64,000 bases of DNA from a bacterium (GCA_028689495.1 JAQTWB010000008.1:1-64000); one strand, 5' to 3'. Positions 33,860 through 44,158 are shown, counted from the stretch's first letter. Numbers and translations: made by a program. Notes: a model not told the origin generated them from the sequence alone.

Positions 33860-35343
33860 TGGAAGACAAGGAAGAAGTTGTTATTAACACCGATGATGTA
33901 ACGGGCGCGGCCCGCCGTGGGCTTTGGGCCATGGCATCGTCAAGTGTTTTGCAGCAATTGGTTACGTGGGGTCTGACTCTTGTCACCATTCGTCTTTTGA
34001 CTCCAGAAGATTATGGTCTCATGTCTCTGGTGGAGAGTTTTGCTCCATATTTTGCAGTAGCAGCCTCGTTTGATCTTTCGTCCTGGGTTGTTCAAAGACA
34101 ATCGCTTGGCAAAGACGAGGAACGGGCGGCATTTACCCTGGGAACCACACTTGGCACTATTTCATTTCTGTTTGCCGTATTGGTCGCGCCGGTGCTTTCC
34201 TGGTTTTATGGAAACAACGATATTCTTCTTCCATTTATCCTTGTCGGGTTTACTTTTTTTCTTCGTGGATTTGGCTCCTTCGGTGAAGGCAAGCTCAAGC
34301 GCGAGATGAGATTTGCGGCGATTGCAAAGGTACAACTGGTGATAGCAATTGCTCGGGGGATTACGCAGGTAATTCTGGCGTGGCAAGGATATGGGTTTTG
34401 GTCTCTTATTTTTGGGTTGGTTTTGGCGGAAGGAATACGTAATCTTGTATGGTTTTTTCTCGCCGATGCGTCAATACAACTCAACTTCGATAAGAAAGTT
34501 TTTCGTGAGGCGCTTAAGTTCGGTTTACCATCGGCCGGAGCCTCGTTGCTTTGGATTTTGTACAGCGGAGCGGATAATCTTTTTGTTGGAAAGTTTTTTG
34601 GTCCCGATATGCTGGGGCTATATGCTATGGCATATTATTTGGTCGATCTGCCTGCGTCACGGATTAATCAAATCATACGACCAATATTGTTGCCTTACTA
34701 TAGCCGGTTGAAGCACGATTCGAATAAACTGAAGGAAGGTTTCCTGAATACCGTCACCGGGACGACGGCGCTATTATTTCCCTGCACAGCTGGAATAGGA
34801 ATCATCGCCAATGATTTTGTACCACTTGTTTTGGGGGACTCCTGGAAGGGGCTTGAAACGCCGATTATCGTGATGTCGCTCTCCGGGATACTTCGTGTAT
34901 CGATGGAGAATATGTATCCGCTTTTTTTATCCCTTGGGCAGACTAAATATTCATTTTACTGTAATTGTTTTTCCGCCATTGTATTTCCGGCATTGGTTAT
35001 TTCACTTGGCTTGTCCTACGGTCTGCCAGGGGTTTATGCGAGTTGGTTTGTTTTTCTTCCCTTGGCAATTGCCGTTTCACTGCACTTCATGCACAGGGCG
35101 TCGGGTATATCTCCCCGGGACATTTTCGGGGCAATGCTTAAACCGGCTTTCTCTGCTTTATTGATGATGAGTTTTGGTTATACCTTATCCTATTATTTTT
35201 TGGATAACTCGGTCCCGTGGCTGTCATTGATACTTGTTATAGTTGGTTCCGCCGCTCTTTACGGATTGTCTTTAAGAGTTTTGCTTGGCCGACGATTTAT
35301 TAAAATTTGTCTATCTGCCGGAATAGGCGGACGCGAAATCTAG
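33859..35343 (+). CDS. Wzx-type polysaccharide flippase (MOP/PST family)
   Basis: 494 residues, with about 12-14 hydrophobic segments. The N-terminus AARRGLWAMASSSVLQQLVT and LVTIRLLTPEDYGLMSLVES are typical of WzxC/lipopolysaccharide-biosynthesis flippases; later GLYAMAYYLVDLPASRINQI and the C-terminal GASILW-type segments agree. It moves undecaprenyl-linked oligosaccharide from the inner to the outer face of the cytoplasmic membrane. ATG at 33859 overlaps the previous stop by one base. With the ligase/polymerase at 42.7 kb it forms the transport core of the cluster. Confidence 0.9.
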   Translation: MEDKEEVVINTDDVTGAARRGLWAMASSSVLQQLVTWGLTLVTIRLLTPEDYGLMSLVESFAPYFAVAASFDLSSWVVQRQSLGKDEERAAFTLGTTLGTISFLFAVLVAPVLSWFYGNNDILLPFILVGFTFFLRGFGSFGEGKLKREMRFAAIAKVQLVIAIARGITQVILAWQGYGFWSLIFGLVLAEGIRNLVWFFLADASIQLNFDKKVFREALKFGLPSAGASLLWILYSGADNLFVGKFFGPDMLGLYAMAYYLVDLPASRINQIIRPILLPYYSRLKHDSNKLKEGFLNTVTGTTALLFPCTAGIGIIANDFVPLVLGDSWKGLETPIIVMSLSGILRVSMENMYPLFLSLGQTKYSFYCNCFSAIVFPALVISLGLSYGLPGVYASWFVFLPLAIAVSLHFMHRASGISPRDIFGAMLKPAFSALLMMSFGYTLSYYFLDNSVPWLSLILVIVGSAALYGLSLRVLLGRRFIKICLSAGIGGREI

Positions 35344-35355
35344 GAAGGACAATTT

Positions 35356-36150
35356 ATGATTGCTCGACGCAAACTCCCCGACGAGTATTTACAGTGGAAT
35401 GCGAAATGGAAGGCGCCCTTTGGGCGGCAGTTGCCATTTAAAATATTGCCATCATTTCTGCACAATAGTTCTTTTGCTCGTAGAATCGCCGGACCATTTT
35501 CTTATCAACCCAATAACGATACTCGTACAGTTGAGTATCCTTGGGCCTATTTTCAGTCTGGTATCAAGGCCGGGCAAACCGCAGTGGATTTGGGCGGCGG
35601 CTTTTCTGGATTCCCATTTGTTTTATCTAAGTGTGGAGTGGATGTTACAGTTGTTGATCCTTTTTTGGATTATGGGCCTGATCGTCATTACGATAGAACG
35701 CCATTAGAGGTTGCATGCGAACTTAATCGTCTGTTTCAGACTGATGTTAAGTATAAGGTGTGTGGATTGCCGCAGGCCGAATTTATCTCGGAAAGTTTGG
35801 ATGTTATTTTTAGCGTGTCAGTCATTGAACATTTACCAAAGGCAGTTCTTGATGAGACCCTAGTTGAGGTTAAGCGTATTCTCAAGGTGGGCGGCCTTTT
35901 TGTTTTCACTGTTGATATGTTTCTTGATTTAAAACCGTTTACGACTCGTGAAAGTAATTTATTTGGCTGCAATCAACTTTTGTATGATTTAGTGAAAATG
36001 TCAGGGATGGAGTTGGTATACGGAAACCCTGATGAGATGTACGGGGCGGCGTCGTTTAGTGCGGATCGTATACAAAGTAACCTTTCTGAATTTTACTTGG
36101 GAAGTGGTTATCCGGTTTTGGTTCAGACTGTTGTGCTACGGAAAGTGTGA
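35356..36150 (+). CDS. SAM-dependent methyltransferase, class I
   Basis: 264 residues, ATG at 35356 after AGGAAGG. The SAM-binding glycine loop is TAVDLGGGFSGFPFV, with the acidic end VTVVDPFLD, and the post-motif SVSVIEHLPKAVL and RILKVGGLFVFTVDMF. These are Rossmann methyltransferase motifs I, II and IV-VI. Located after the flippase, it may methylate the terminal sugar of the glycan, as chain-end methyltransferases do; this is inference. Confidence 0.82.
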   Translation: MIARRKLPDEYLQWNAKWKAPFGRQLPFKILPSFLHNSSFARRIAGPFSYQPNNDTRTVEYPWAYFQSGIKAGQTAVDLGGGFSGFPFVLSKCGVDVTVVDPFLDYGPDRHYDRTPLEVACELNRLFQTDVKYKVCGLPQAEFISESLDVIFSVSVIEHLPKAVLDETLVEVKRILKVGGLFVFTVDMFLDLKPFTTRESNLFGCNQLLYDLVKMSGMELVYGNPDEMYGAASFSADRIQSNLSEFYLGSGYPVLVQTVVLRKV

Positions 36151-36450
36151 AAGTAAATTTTTAAAATGGTAGCTTTTTATTTGTAGTGGGTCATTTAAGG
36201 TGCATAAGTATTACTTGGTGGCGACTAGTGTTTATTTCGCACATAGTTTTTAACTTAATTTTGGTTGAATGTTTTTTTTGAGGTTGATTTGTTCGGTGTT
36301 CGAATTGGGTGGGAATAGTGTAACTTCGAGAAACACCACTTGCCTTTCAATGAGGAGAGATTCAAGTGAGTAGAGTTTAACTTTTTTAAGTTAAACGGGC
36401 GAGGAGCTGTTAGCATATAACTGATTGGTGTGGCCAGTCCATAGGGGGAT
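36151..36450. other. AT-rich gap with one palindrome
   Basis: No gene seen. A 9-bp inverted repeat GTTTAACTT/AAGTTAAAC (36375-36396) with loop TTTT lies 55 bases before the next start. It could be an operator or a weak terminator. Base composition drops here compared with the genes upstream. Confidence 0.6.
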
Positions 36451-37467
36451 ATGATTTCTGGTTTATCTAAATTGTATAAGGCCGCCTCTTTAGGCGTACT
36501 ACGGGATCGTACCTGGGAATGTATAAGACGATTTGATCCGGGCGTAGGAATAAGACCGTTAACTTGGCCTTTAGCCGACGATCTACGAAATCGTCTGACG
36601 GTGTTGTGGCCAAGATCCTACTCATGGGCGCATGCGGATAAATGGCTTTGTACTATTCGGGCCGGTTTAAATGAGCACGTTCCACTTCATTTAACTGATA
36701 TATGTCAGCCGGAGGGTACAAAAGTTCGACTTCTATTCAGGTTCGACAAAAACATATACCCGGTTATTATTGACTATTCGGACTATATTCCTGCCGACGA
36801 GTTGCTTGCAAATAACAGTATGCTCTATTTTAAAATGCAGTTCTCAAGTCTCGGCTATAATTCATCAAAGATAGTTCCGGGAGGTTATGTTCCTAATGAT
36901 CAGGCGTTATATCGTTACTTGCATTATTTACGCCGTTTTTCGGGCCGCCAATCTCCAATATTCGAAGTATACGGCCGTTTCGGTGTAAAAACGGGAGGTC
37001 AGAAGCGGAAAAACGCCCTAGAGTTACTAAACGGGCAGAGTTGCTTTACCTACTTCAGCGGTAATGGTCGATTCGTTCGGTATAGCCGTTTTTTGCGTGA
37101 GGCGGTGCAGGCAAGAGTTGTAATTGATCTTCCAGGTAACGGGGATTTGTGTTTTCGTTTGGTTGACTATTTGGCCATTGGTGCGTGCGTTATTTCGCCC
37201 GAGCATTCCGTTGTTTTACATGTTCCATTGGAACATCGTAAGCATGTGCATTTTTGCCGACCAAATCTCTCCGATTTTCTTGATTCGTGTTTATTTTACC
37301 TTGATAACGATGACGCGAGGTTGGAGCTGCGTAAAAACTCTCACGAATTTTTTATGAGATATCTACATAGAACCCAACTCGGGTCTTATTATTTACATAA
37401 ATTTCTAGTGACATTGGAGAATAAAAATGAGGATTCTATTTGCCACTCCTTATTTACCGCAGACTGA
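36451..37467 (+). CDS. Probable glycosyltransferase, exostosin/GT-B-like
   Basis: 338 residues. No full GT4 signature, but the C-terminal half has FLREAVQARVVIDLPGNGDL and CFRLVDYLAIGACVISPEHS, the donor-site pattern of exostosin-like and group 1 transferases, then NDDARLELRKNSHEFFMRYL. The N-terminal half includes LLFRFDKNIYPVIIDYSDY. It ends 41 bases inside the next GT gene. It probably adds a sugar to the same glycan; specificity unknown. ATG at 36451 has AGGGGGAT upstream. Confidence 0.6.
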   Translation: MISGLSKLYKAASLGVLRDRTWECIRRFDPGVGIRPLTWPLADDLRNRLTVLWPRSYSWAHADKWLCTIRAGLNEHVPLHLTDICQPEGTKVRLLFRFDKNIYPVIIDYSDYIPADELLANNSMLYFKMQFSSLGYNSSKIVPGGYVPNDQALYRYLHYLRRFSGRQSPIFEVYGRFGVKTGGQKRKNALELLNGQSCFTYFSGNGRFVRYSRFLREAVQARVVIDLPGNGDLCFRLVDYLAIGACVISPEHSVVLHVPLEHRKHVHFCRPNLSDFLDSCLFYLDNDDARLELRKNSHEFFMRYLHRTQLGSYYLHKFLVTLENKNEDSICHSLFTAD

Positions 37468-38698
37468 GGTTTCGCTAGCAGAGGTCAAGGACGGTCGAAT
37501 TTCACTTAGTGGTTCGCAAGTATCTATATTGTTAGTGGCGGATGATTTGGCATCCCGAGGGCATACCGTTGGTTTTTGGATTCTGGGCGGACAAAGAGTT
37601 GTTGATTCAAGTGTCATTTGTTATCCGTCCATCGATTCCGCATTGCGCGAGTCGTGGGATCGGATTGTTATGGCGTCGTGGGGCGACAGCCAACTTTCTG
37701 AAATATTATTGAAATCCGGTCAACACCCTCTCCTATGGACGCAGGTACATGTTTCGCGAGGCGACCTTTCCCAATTGGAAATGGGGGAGTTGTCCGGAAT
37801 TATTACAGTCTCAGATATTGCTAGGTTACCACTGCTTCATTCGGACCACGCGTCCCAAACAGCTCATATATATAATCCTATAAATCCTTTTTTTTTAAAT
37901 AAGCCATCTACGGATGCATCTCGCTACTCATCCAAGGTTGCCGTTTTTTGCGGATATTTAGGTGAAACAAAAGGAGCACATTTGGTATTAGCCACTTGGC
38001 CATATGTGAGGAAATTATTACCTGATGCTAGATTAGTTATGATTGGCAGTGCAAGGTTATATAAAGAGGGAGTGGTAACCGGACCACTGGGGCTTGCCGA
38101 TCCTCAATTTGAGGCTAAATATCTGCAACCCATTTTAGCGGAATTTGGAAGTTTAAATAACGCTGGAATTGAATTAACAGGACTTTCGACACCGTACGAC
38201 ATTCGATGTCGATATAGTCATTCTGCATTGGGCCTAATAAATTTCAACTGGCATTCGTTTACAGAAACTTTTTGTTGCGTAGGTGCCGAAATGTTGGCAA
38301 CCGAATTGCCAGTTTTTAGCTTTGCCGCAGGATCGCTCCCCGAAACAATGGGACGAACTGGTGGAGCGGTGTTATGTGCCCGACCCGAATTGGAGTTGGG
38401 AGCTCAGATGATCGTCGGACTGTTGAAAGATCCGCAAAAATTAGCTGTTTTAGGTTCACGCGGGCACGCATTCGTAAACAGAGAATACTCATTAAATTCG
38501 GTTACGGCTAAATGGGAAAAAGTATTGATCTCTGTTTACTCGGATTTAGATTATTGTTCTGGTGACTGGCACGGCCCCAAAAGTATTCGATACTATATTG
38601 AAAGAAGTATACATAGAATGAAGTTAGGTCCTATATATAAATATATCCTTGACATCTGTCGGCAGTTAGTCACATCAGTAAGCAAAGTAGCAAAGTAG
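37427..38698 (+). CDS. Glycosyltransferase, GT4
   Basis: 423 residues. It opens MRILFATPYLPQTEVSLAEV and has ISLSGSQVSILLVADDLASR, VAVFCGYLGETKGAHLVLAT, ARLVMIGSARLYKEGVVTGP and the donor-site ETFCCVGAEMLATELPVFSF. ATG at 37427 with TTGGAGAA upstream; the 41-base overlap with the preceding gene suggests translational coupling. Codon use is AT-rich like its neighbours up to about 44 kb. Confidence 0.82.
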   Translation: MRILFATPYLPQTEVSLAEVKDGRISLSGSQVSILLVADDLASRGHTVGFWILGGQRVVDSSVICYPSIDSALRESWDRIVMASWGDSQLSEILLKSGQHPLLWTQVHVSRGDLSQLEMGELSGIITVSDIARLPLLHSDHASQTAHIYNPINPFFLNKPSTDASRYSSKVAVFCGYLGETKGAHLVLATWPYVRKLLPDARLVMIGSARLYKEGVVTGPLGLADPQFEAKYLQPILAEFGSLNNAGIELTGLSTPYDIRCRYSHSALGLINFNWHSFTETFCCVGAEMLATELPVFSFAAGSLPETMGRTGGAVLCARPELELGAQMIVGLLKDPQKLAVLGSRGHAFVNREYSLNSVTAKWEKVLISVYSDLDYCSGDWHGPKSIRYYIERSIHRMKLGPIYKYILDICRQLVTSVSKVAK

Positions 38699-38706
38699 CA
38701 GATGTG

Positions 38707-40395
38707 TCACTTTTTGACCTGCCACCCCGTGAGATTGCAGGGAGAAACAGGTGAAATGTGATGTTTGTCGAGTTTTGGGTTAGTTATTACCGAGTTAATT
38801 TCGTAACCAATTTGTTGGAATTCGGCGAGTGATAACATTCCACCTAAATTGCCCCGGTCGCCCCCATTCATATTGAAGATATTCCACTTAATAGGGTAAC
38901 CGGATGAATTAAAATAGCAATTATTTTCGATAGCAAACAGGTGACCAAGAATAATACGACTGTATTGTTCATCTGTTCCATAAGTTGAGATGGTGAGCGT
39001 GCCGCGATCAGTAAAGTATGAATCGTTGTCTACAACCAAATTACCGCTCCACTTCAAGGGGCCTACCAATGAGTAGCCTTCCTCCGAATTTTGGTATAGG
39101 GCAACACTATTAACAAACGTGTTGTTCTGTATTTGGATATCAGATAGATGGGTCGTTCCCCCCCAGTCTCGTAATACAACACCACTACTGTTGAGAATTA
39201 AATTGTTATAGATGTTTGTGTTGGATGTTCCGGATCCTACTGCAAACATCGAGCAATTGTAAAAAACATTTTCTGTTACATTAAATAATGCATTTTCGAC
39301 GATAGAGGCATGTTTATATTTAACGCATCCACCTGTTTTATTGGATGTAATCACGGGTGTTTGAAAGATTATATTATTTTTTATGGCGGCATCTCCGCCG
39401 GCAAAAAGTACAACATTTGCACTATTTTCGGTTTTCACTCCACTCGTGTCGGCATTTGTTCGATCATAGTTGTCGTGAACTATTGAGTGATTTAGTTCAA
39501 ACTGATCGACATTTCCCACATGTACGCCCGCCATATTGTAATTATCCTCTCCGTCGGTGTCTTTTACGTGAACTCGTGAGAGTTTGATATTCGAAGACTC
39601 TTGAATAATGATTCCCGCGAAGTACGAATTTGAAATTTCCATGCCTTCGATAGTAAGCCCACTTGTCTGTAAGATTTTTATACCTTGTGCGTTTGCTTTT
39701 GGTGCGATAACAGGCAACTGCCCGGGGTAGGAGGTTATTCGTAGGGTATTGTTTGAAGTCCCGTTGATACCTCTAAGATATAAGACAGCTTTTCCATCCT
39801 CAGTGATGACTGTTTCAGAATACAGTCCACTCATAACGTAAACTACATCTCCGGGTATCACGCCAATCCACGTGGGTGGCGGTGTTTGGGTGTAATGATA
39901 GTGAGTGAAATTTGCGAAACTTTTCCACGGCCGGTTAAACGTCCCTGGGTTACTATCATCTCCTGTCAACGCCGATACGTAATAACATTTCCCACTTCCA
40001 GTCGCTTCACATAACGGTGTACAAATACAGGCGGTAAAAGCGCCATTCCCACCACATGTCTTCCACCCGGTGCCGCAATTTGTATCACAGCCCACCGACA
40101 CGCCGGGATAAATATATCTGTTCGTATCGTCGCAGTCAGTGCCTTTGGCGTAGCCATCGCGGTCTTGATCGTTACCTGAACACAGCAGGTCTTTCCCATC
40201 GGCATCCTGGTCGATAAAGTCGCCGCATATTTCGCTAGTCTTAACAACGCTTCCATCGGGTGCCGGAAGAACGATAGGTTGTGTGCGAAAGTCGGCGTTG
40301 GCTGGGAGAGTGACGACCAAGTAAAGAATAGCAATAACAAGTGACTGGAAGCCGATGTTATGAATGGTGAGTGAGAGGAAATATTTGTGGTTCAT
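38707..40395 (-). CDS. Secreted right-handed beta-helix protein with calcium-binding-like repeats
   Basis: About 562 residues, with a signal peptide (LVIAILYLVVTLPANA). After it come DQDADGKDLLCSGNDQDRDG and GTDCDDTNRYIYPG, aspartate-rich loops like thrombospondin type-3 / EF-like calcium sites, then a cysteine-rich stretch (CDTNCGTGWKTCGGNG). From ~200 on it is a parallel beta-helix (GLTIEGMEISNSYFAGIIIQ, SSNIKLSRVHVKDT, NTNIYNNLILNSSG, IQIQNNTFVNS). Such proteins are often polysaccharide lyases or epimerases. The start is ATG 40395 or GTG 40401. Convergent with the GT gene at 37427 (8-base gap). It may trim or modify the exported glycan. Confidence 0.75.
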   Translation of the reverse strand: MNHKYFLSLTIHNIGFQSLVIAILYLVVTLPANADFRTQPIVLPAPDGSVVKTSEICGDFIDQDADGKDLLCSGNDQDRDGYAKGTDCDDTNRYIYPGVSVGCDTNCGTGWKTCGGNGAFTACICTPLCEATGSGKCYYVSALTGDDSNPGTFNRPWKSFANFTHYHYTQTPPPTWIGVIPGDVVYVMSGLYSETVITEDGKAVLYLRGINGTSNNTLRITSYPGQLPVIAPKANAQGIKILQTSGLTIEGMEISNSYFAGIIIQESSNIKLSRVHVKDTDGEDNYNMAGVHVGNVDQFELNHSIVHDNYDRTNADTSGVKTENSANVVLFAGGDAAIKNNIIFQTPVITSNKTGGCVKYKHASIVENALFNVTENVFYNCSMFAVGSGTSNTNIYNNLILNSSGVVLRDWGGTTHLSDIQIQNNTFVNSVALYQNSEEGYSLVGPLKWSGNLVVDNDSYFTDRGTLTISTYGTDEQYSRIILGHLFAIENNCYFNSSGYPIKWNIFNMNGGDRGNLGGMLSLAEFQQIGYEINSVITNPKLDKHHISPVSPCNLTGWQVKK

Positions 40396-40599
40396 TTTCA
40401 CCGGCCGGGTTAACAGAGGTAAGTGTAGTAGTTTTTTCGCCTGACCGTGAGTTTAGGCTGAATACACTAGTTTTATCAAGTAGTATTACCTTTATGTAAT
40501 GGTCCACCTTCTAGTGGCTTGCCACAGCCAGGAAAACGCGGGCAGTCTTTGCGTGTGGCTTGGCCACGAGCGAACATGCCGAGGTTACTAGAGAAGTTG

Positions 40600-42702
40600 T
40601 CACATAATATGAAAAACAGCTCTACCCCTAACCTTTAACTTGGTATCAACATTTTGGGCTTGCCATATTCCTCCCGGGTTTGCCGCCGAATCTTTACTGG
40701 CAACGTGATCGGGGTTCATGACTTTAAATATTCGTACCGAGTCATTTTGGTAAACTGTATTGAACTGGTCCGGGTAGTCGTGAAATTTCAATGTTGTTTC
40801 GCCATAGTAATTTATCTCGGTGTTCCCAACATAAATGTAGTCAATTCTAAGCTGCTTTATTGCTGTCAACGTTTCATCAATGTTTCCTGGTCCAAATATA
40901 GTTGTTCGAAGTAATTTGGATCGTGCGATCGGACCCTCGACTCCGATTTGATAATTTCTCGCGCGAATAAAATCGCCAAGCGCTGCCCACCTTTCGCCAA
41001 ATACTATTTGAGGAGTAAAATTGGACTTGTCTCCGTAATCCGGACGGCCCTGAACAACAGCGCTTAGGGGGGTGTTATCTCTGATCCAGCGGCAGGCTTT
41101 AATATCATCATTTGAAATTACGATAGATCGACCGGTGCCGTCCGCTGTAGTTAGAATGAGGTAGTCTGTGATCAATGACGGGATGGTTAAGAAAAATAGC
41201 AACGCTATAAATAGCTTTGTTTTGTGAGTGGAAACATCCCCAAGTCTATTTGTGAGACTTAGTCCGGTAAAAAAGAATAATATGTATCTAATTATTCGGA
41301 GGCTCTTACGGAAAACAAGTGTATGCACAAACTCATGTCGTACCAGTAGCATTATCGGTAAAGTGGCGCATAGGAGAGCTAATATGATTGGTTTGCTTCT
41401 GAGATGGGTTTTTATGTCCTTAACCGAGAAAAAAGGAGCGATTGCGAGTGGACCGTATTCGGCAATAGCAACAACAGGAAACATAAACATCATTTTCCAA
41501 TAGGGGTGAAGATGGATATTTCTTCCGCCGTTTCCGCCGGTCATTTCAAGGTATGAAAAAAGTGCGACAGGTAGTAATGCCGGAGTGAATGTCATTAATA
41601 AACTTCCAATTTTTTGAAAAGAATTGGCGCGGGTTAAGTGTAGAAGTTCCGTCAATGCATGTCCGGTGCATATGATTAGGCCAAGGAATGGATCGATACC
41701 GAAGGATGTTCCCAATATCAACGAGAGCATCATCCTTCTAAGTTTTAGCTCAGGAGAGTAGGCCAATAGTACCAGGGATAGAAGGACCAGGAACCCGAGA
41801 CAGCCTTGTGGTTCAGTTACGAAATCTCTTAGCAGGCCATGGGACATGCCTGAATAGTCCGCGCCCTGCTCCGTCAGAAGGTAATGAAGAATGATTGGTG
41901 AGTTCGCGTATTCGGCAAACGCACCTAACGCAAATTTAATTAGCGAGATAATCCAAATGTAACCACTGAAAAAAATGCAACTAAAAGTTAATGCAATTGA
42001 TATCCTGAAGTTTGCAATCTTTTTTACTACATAGAAGAGGTTGAGTGTTATGAGTGAGGCGTATGTTAAGCACGACATTTGTAACGCCGTGTCTGCCGAT
42101 GTCGTACCATTGGTCAAATTTGAAAACGATGCCGGTATGATGTGGGCAAGCCAATAATAATGCAGTTGTTCTGGGTAGAAATATGGATTCAAGGGCGGAA
42201 AGTTTTTGAGCAGTTCCGTGACCACAGTTCTGTGGTGAAAAAAATCCGTAACAACCAAGTAGGGAAATCCTGTTTGTGCGCCGTTATCAAAAGAAAAATT
42301 GGAGAAAATGTTTGTTATCGTAACGGCTAATAGAATCAATAAGCTCGATATTAATAATGATTCCACTACGGTTGGGTGTTTGACGCGTTCGGTAGAGTGG
42401 GATTGAAAACAATAGTAGATAGAAGTTTGCGATATTATGACCGCGGCGATCCAAGCATAGTCGCTTTCTATGTCAACTGCGCGCGCGGCAGTCCAGAATA
42501 GCGGGCATATTACAATAATATAAGAACTTTCAAGGATGAATTTGACTGTAGTAGTTTTACCTCTAACAGTATTTATTGTGGGCACCAGGTAGAACGAGAG
42601 AAAGGTAAAAATGACATAGTCAAGTGAAGACGCAAACGACCAGTTGGACAATGGGAAGCCGATAAGAGGAAGGCCGACTAGGGTTAAAATAATAATCAAC
42701 AT
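40600..42702 (-). CDS. Multi-pass membrane protein, possible GT-C glycosyltransferase
   Basis: 700 residues with more than a dozen hydrophobic segments from the N-terminus to about residue 500, then a ~190-residue soluble C-terminal domain (DDIKACRWIRDNTPLSAVVQ, DYIYVGNTEINYYG). This layout with DFFHHRTVV and FYPEQLHYYWLAHIIP in the first periplasmic loop resembles GT-C enzymes and DUF2298-like proteins that use polyprenyl-phosphate sugars. No catalytic Asp motif is certain. It precedes no other gene on its transcript and follows the ligase/polymerase (10-base gap), so the two are likely co-transcribed. Confidence 0.6.
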   Translation of the reverse strand: MLIIILTLVGLPLIGFPLSNWSFASSLDYVIFTFLSFYLVPTINTVRGKTTTVKFILESSYIIVICPLFWTAARAVDIESDYAWIAAVIISQTSIYYCFQSHSTERVKHPTVVESLLISSLLILLAVTITNIFSNFSFDNGAQTGFPYLVVTDFFHHRTVVTELLKNFPPLNPYFYPEQLHYYWLAHIIPASFSNLTNGTTSADTALQMSCLTYASLITLNLFYVVKKIANFRISIALTFSCIFFSGYIWIISLIKFALGAFAEYANSPIILHYLLTEQGADYSGMSHGLLRDFVTEPQGCLGFLVLLSLVLLAYSPELKLRRMMLSLILGTSFGIDPFLGLIICTGHALTELLHLTRANSFQKIGSLLMTFTPALLPVALFSYLEMTGGNGGRNIHLHPYWKMMFMFPVVAIAEYGPLAIAPFFSVKDIKTHLRSKPIILALLCATLPIMLLVRHEFVHTLVFRKSLRIIRYILFFFTGLSLTNRLGDVSTHKTKLFIALLFFLTIPSLITDYLILTTADGTGRSIVISNDDIKACRWIRDNTPLSAVVQGRPDYGDKSNFTPQIVFGERWAALGDFIRARNYQIGVEGPIARSKLLRTTIFGPGNIDETLTAIKQLRIDYIYVGNTEINYYGETTLKFHDYPDQFNTVYQNDSVRIFKVMNPDHVASKDSAANPGGIWQAQNVDTKLKVRGRAVFHIM

Positions 42703-42712
42703 GTTCAGCTAC

Positions 42713-44158
42713 CTAAAATGTCACCTGCGGTAACTTCTCACTCTCCAACGATTGTGGGAATTCGCTTATGGTAACCATCAATTGTTTTGCATAGATTCGA
42801 GCAGCAATATTTAAGCTAATAAAAAACCAAATAGTCGGATAGTACAAAGTCGAGATAAATATGGCCGAGCAAAGAGCGGACATGAGCGACGCGTTACTTG
42901 CAACCATATATATGACAGCGTGTTCGAGTTGATTAACTACATTGTTTTTAAGTTTTTCAACGGGAGGAAGATTGTCAGGTGGTTGGGTCGAGGAGCCTTC
43001 TAATTGGCTCGATATTAAAGAGTAAGTTTGAGCCAGGTGACCAACTAGGCTGGTTCTTTTTTGTTGTAATATTTGTATCGTTCTATGGGTTCTATATAAG
43101 TTTCCGACGGAGGCGAGGGAAAATAGAATGAGCCCAACTAGTCCAAGATCCGTGATTACTTCCACATAGGTCGAATGAAATGCTCGGCCTTGTTGGCTTG
43201 GGTATTTTTCTAGTTGTTCGAAAGTTTCATATTTTAAAATGTGTCGCGGACCATTTCTCATGCCAGTACCGAAAAGAAAATTTGGTGGATCAGTCCACAT
43301 CCTCCACCCGGTTGACCAGACGCTTATTCTTCCTTGCGCCGTTCTTTCATTTGTATCCGTGATGGAACTCATTTCTTTCCAGTATGTGCTCGGCGCGGCA
43401 AATGCTGCGATCAAGCCAATCACCAGAATTACAAGTATGTGAAGAACTTTATTGGGGGAGCGCCAGAGAAGGTATAGTCCTGCTACGGTAAGACCCACGA
43501 AACCACCACGTGACATTGTCGTGATAACTGCGGAAATGGATATCCCTACAGCTAGGAATGTGATCCATTTGGAACTTGTCCGTTGTGGAAGTTTAATAAT
43601 TCCAACACAAAATACTGCGATTGCTCCTATTAGTTGGCAAACATCATTTTCGTCTCCCATATAACCGCCGGGTCCCTTGCCAACATGCATAATGACGTAT
43701 GTACCGAGATAAATAGCAATTATTTTTACAAGAGTTTGCAAGTTTTTGAGTCTGTTTAGGTAAGAGGAGAGAGCTATTGTTGGAAACAAGAAGCACAGAA
43801 ACAACTGCAGAACATCGCGAAAGGTTTGATAAGCCCAAAAATTATTTACTGCGAAGGGTATCCAAATGGCGCCTATGATCAGAAACGCCACCATAACTTT
43901 CAGAGTTACGTCCTTTCGCCATAACTCTGCGTAATAGGGAACACAGGCCACACCAGTCAATATCGAAAGCAGCAACGGCAACTTTGAGGCGCCTATAATT
44001 GGTATTACATCCTGCGGTCGAGCTATTACTATGAAAAGGTTTAAAAGCGTTGTCAGGAACAAAAATTGTCCATGTGGTGGCCGAAAGCCCAGGTTACTTA
44101 ACTTACTAGTTAGTTTGTTGGTGACGTCAAGTGTGGTTGGGGCAGTTGGGAAAGTCAC
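42713..44158 (-). CDS. O-antigen ligase / polymerase family protein (Wzy_C domain)
   Basis: 481 residues, about 11 hydrophobic segments. Typical Wzy_C motifs are ISAVITTMSRGGFVGLTVAG, TAQGRISVWSTGWRMW, FGTGMRNGPRHI and the large loop with FHSTYVEVITDLGLVGLILF. Such proteins either polymerise O-antigen units or ligate the chain to lipid A-core at the periplasmic face. Which of the two cannot be told. It has a long, charged cytoplasmic insertion near residue 380-410 (SSQLEGSSTQPPDNLPP). The divergent upstream gap holds its promoter. Confidence 0.85.
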   Translation of the reverse strand: MTFPTAPTTLDVTNKLTSKLSNLGFRPPHGQFLFLTTLLNLFIVIARPQDVIPIIGASKLPLLLSILTGVACVPYYAELWRKDVTLKVMVAFLIIGAIWIPFAVNNFWAYQTFRDVLQLFLCFLFPTIALSSYLNRLKNLQTLVKIIAIYLGTYVIMHVGKGPGGYMGDENDVCQLIGAIAVFCVGIIKLPQRTSSKWITFLAVGISISAVITTMSRGGFVGLTVAGLYLLWRSPNKVLHILVILVIGLIAAFAAPSTYWKEMSSITDTNERTAQGRISVWSTGWRMWTDPPNFLFGTGMRNGPRHILKYETFEQLEKYPSQQGRAFHSTYVEVITDLGLVGLILFSLASVGNLYRTHRTIQILQQKRTSLVGHLAQTYSLISSQLEGSSTQPPDNLPPVEKLKNNVVNQLEHAVIYMVASNASLMSALCSAIFISTLYYPTIWFFISLNIAARIYAKQLMVTISEFPQSLESEKLPQVTF

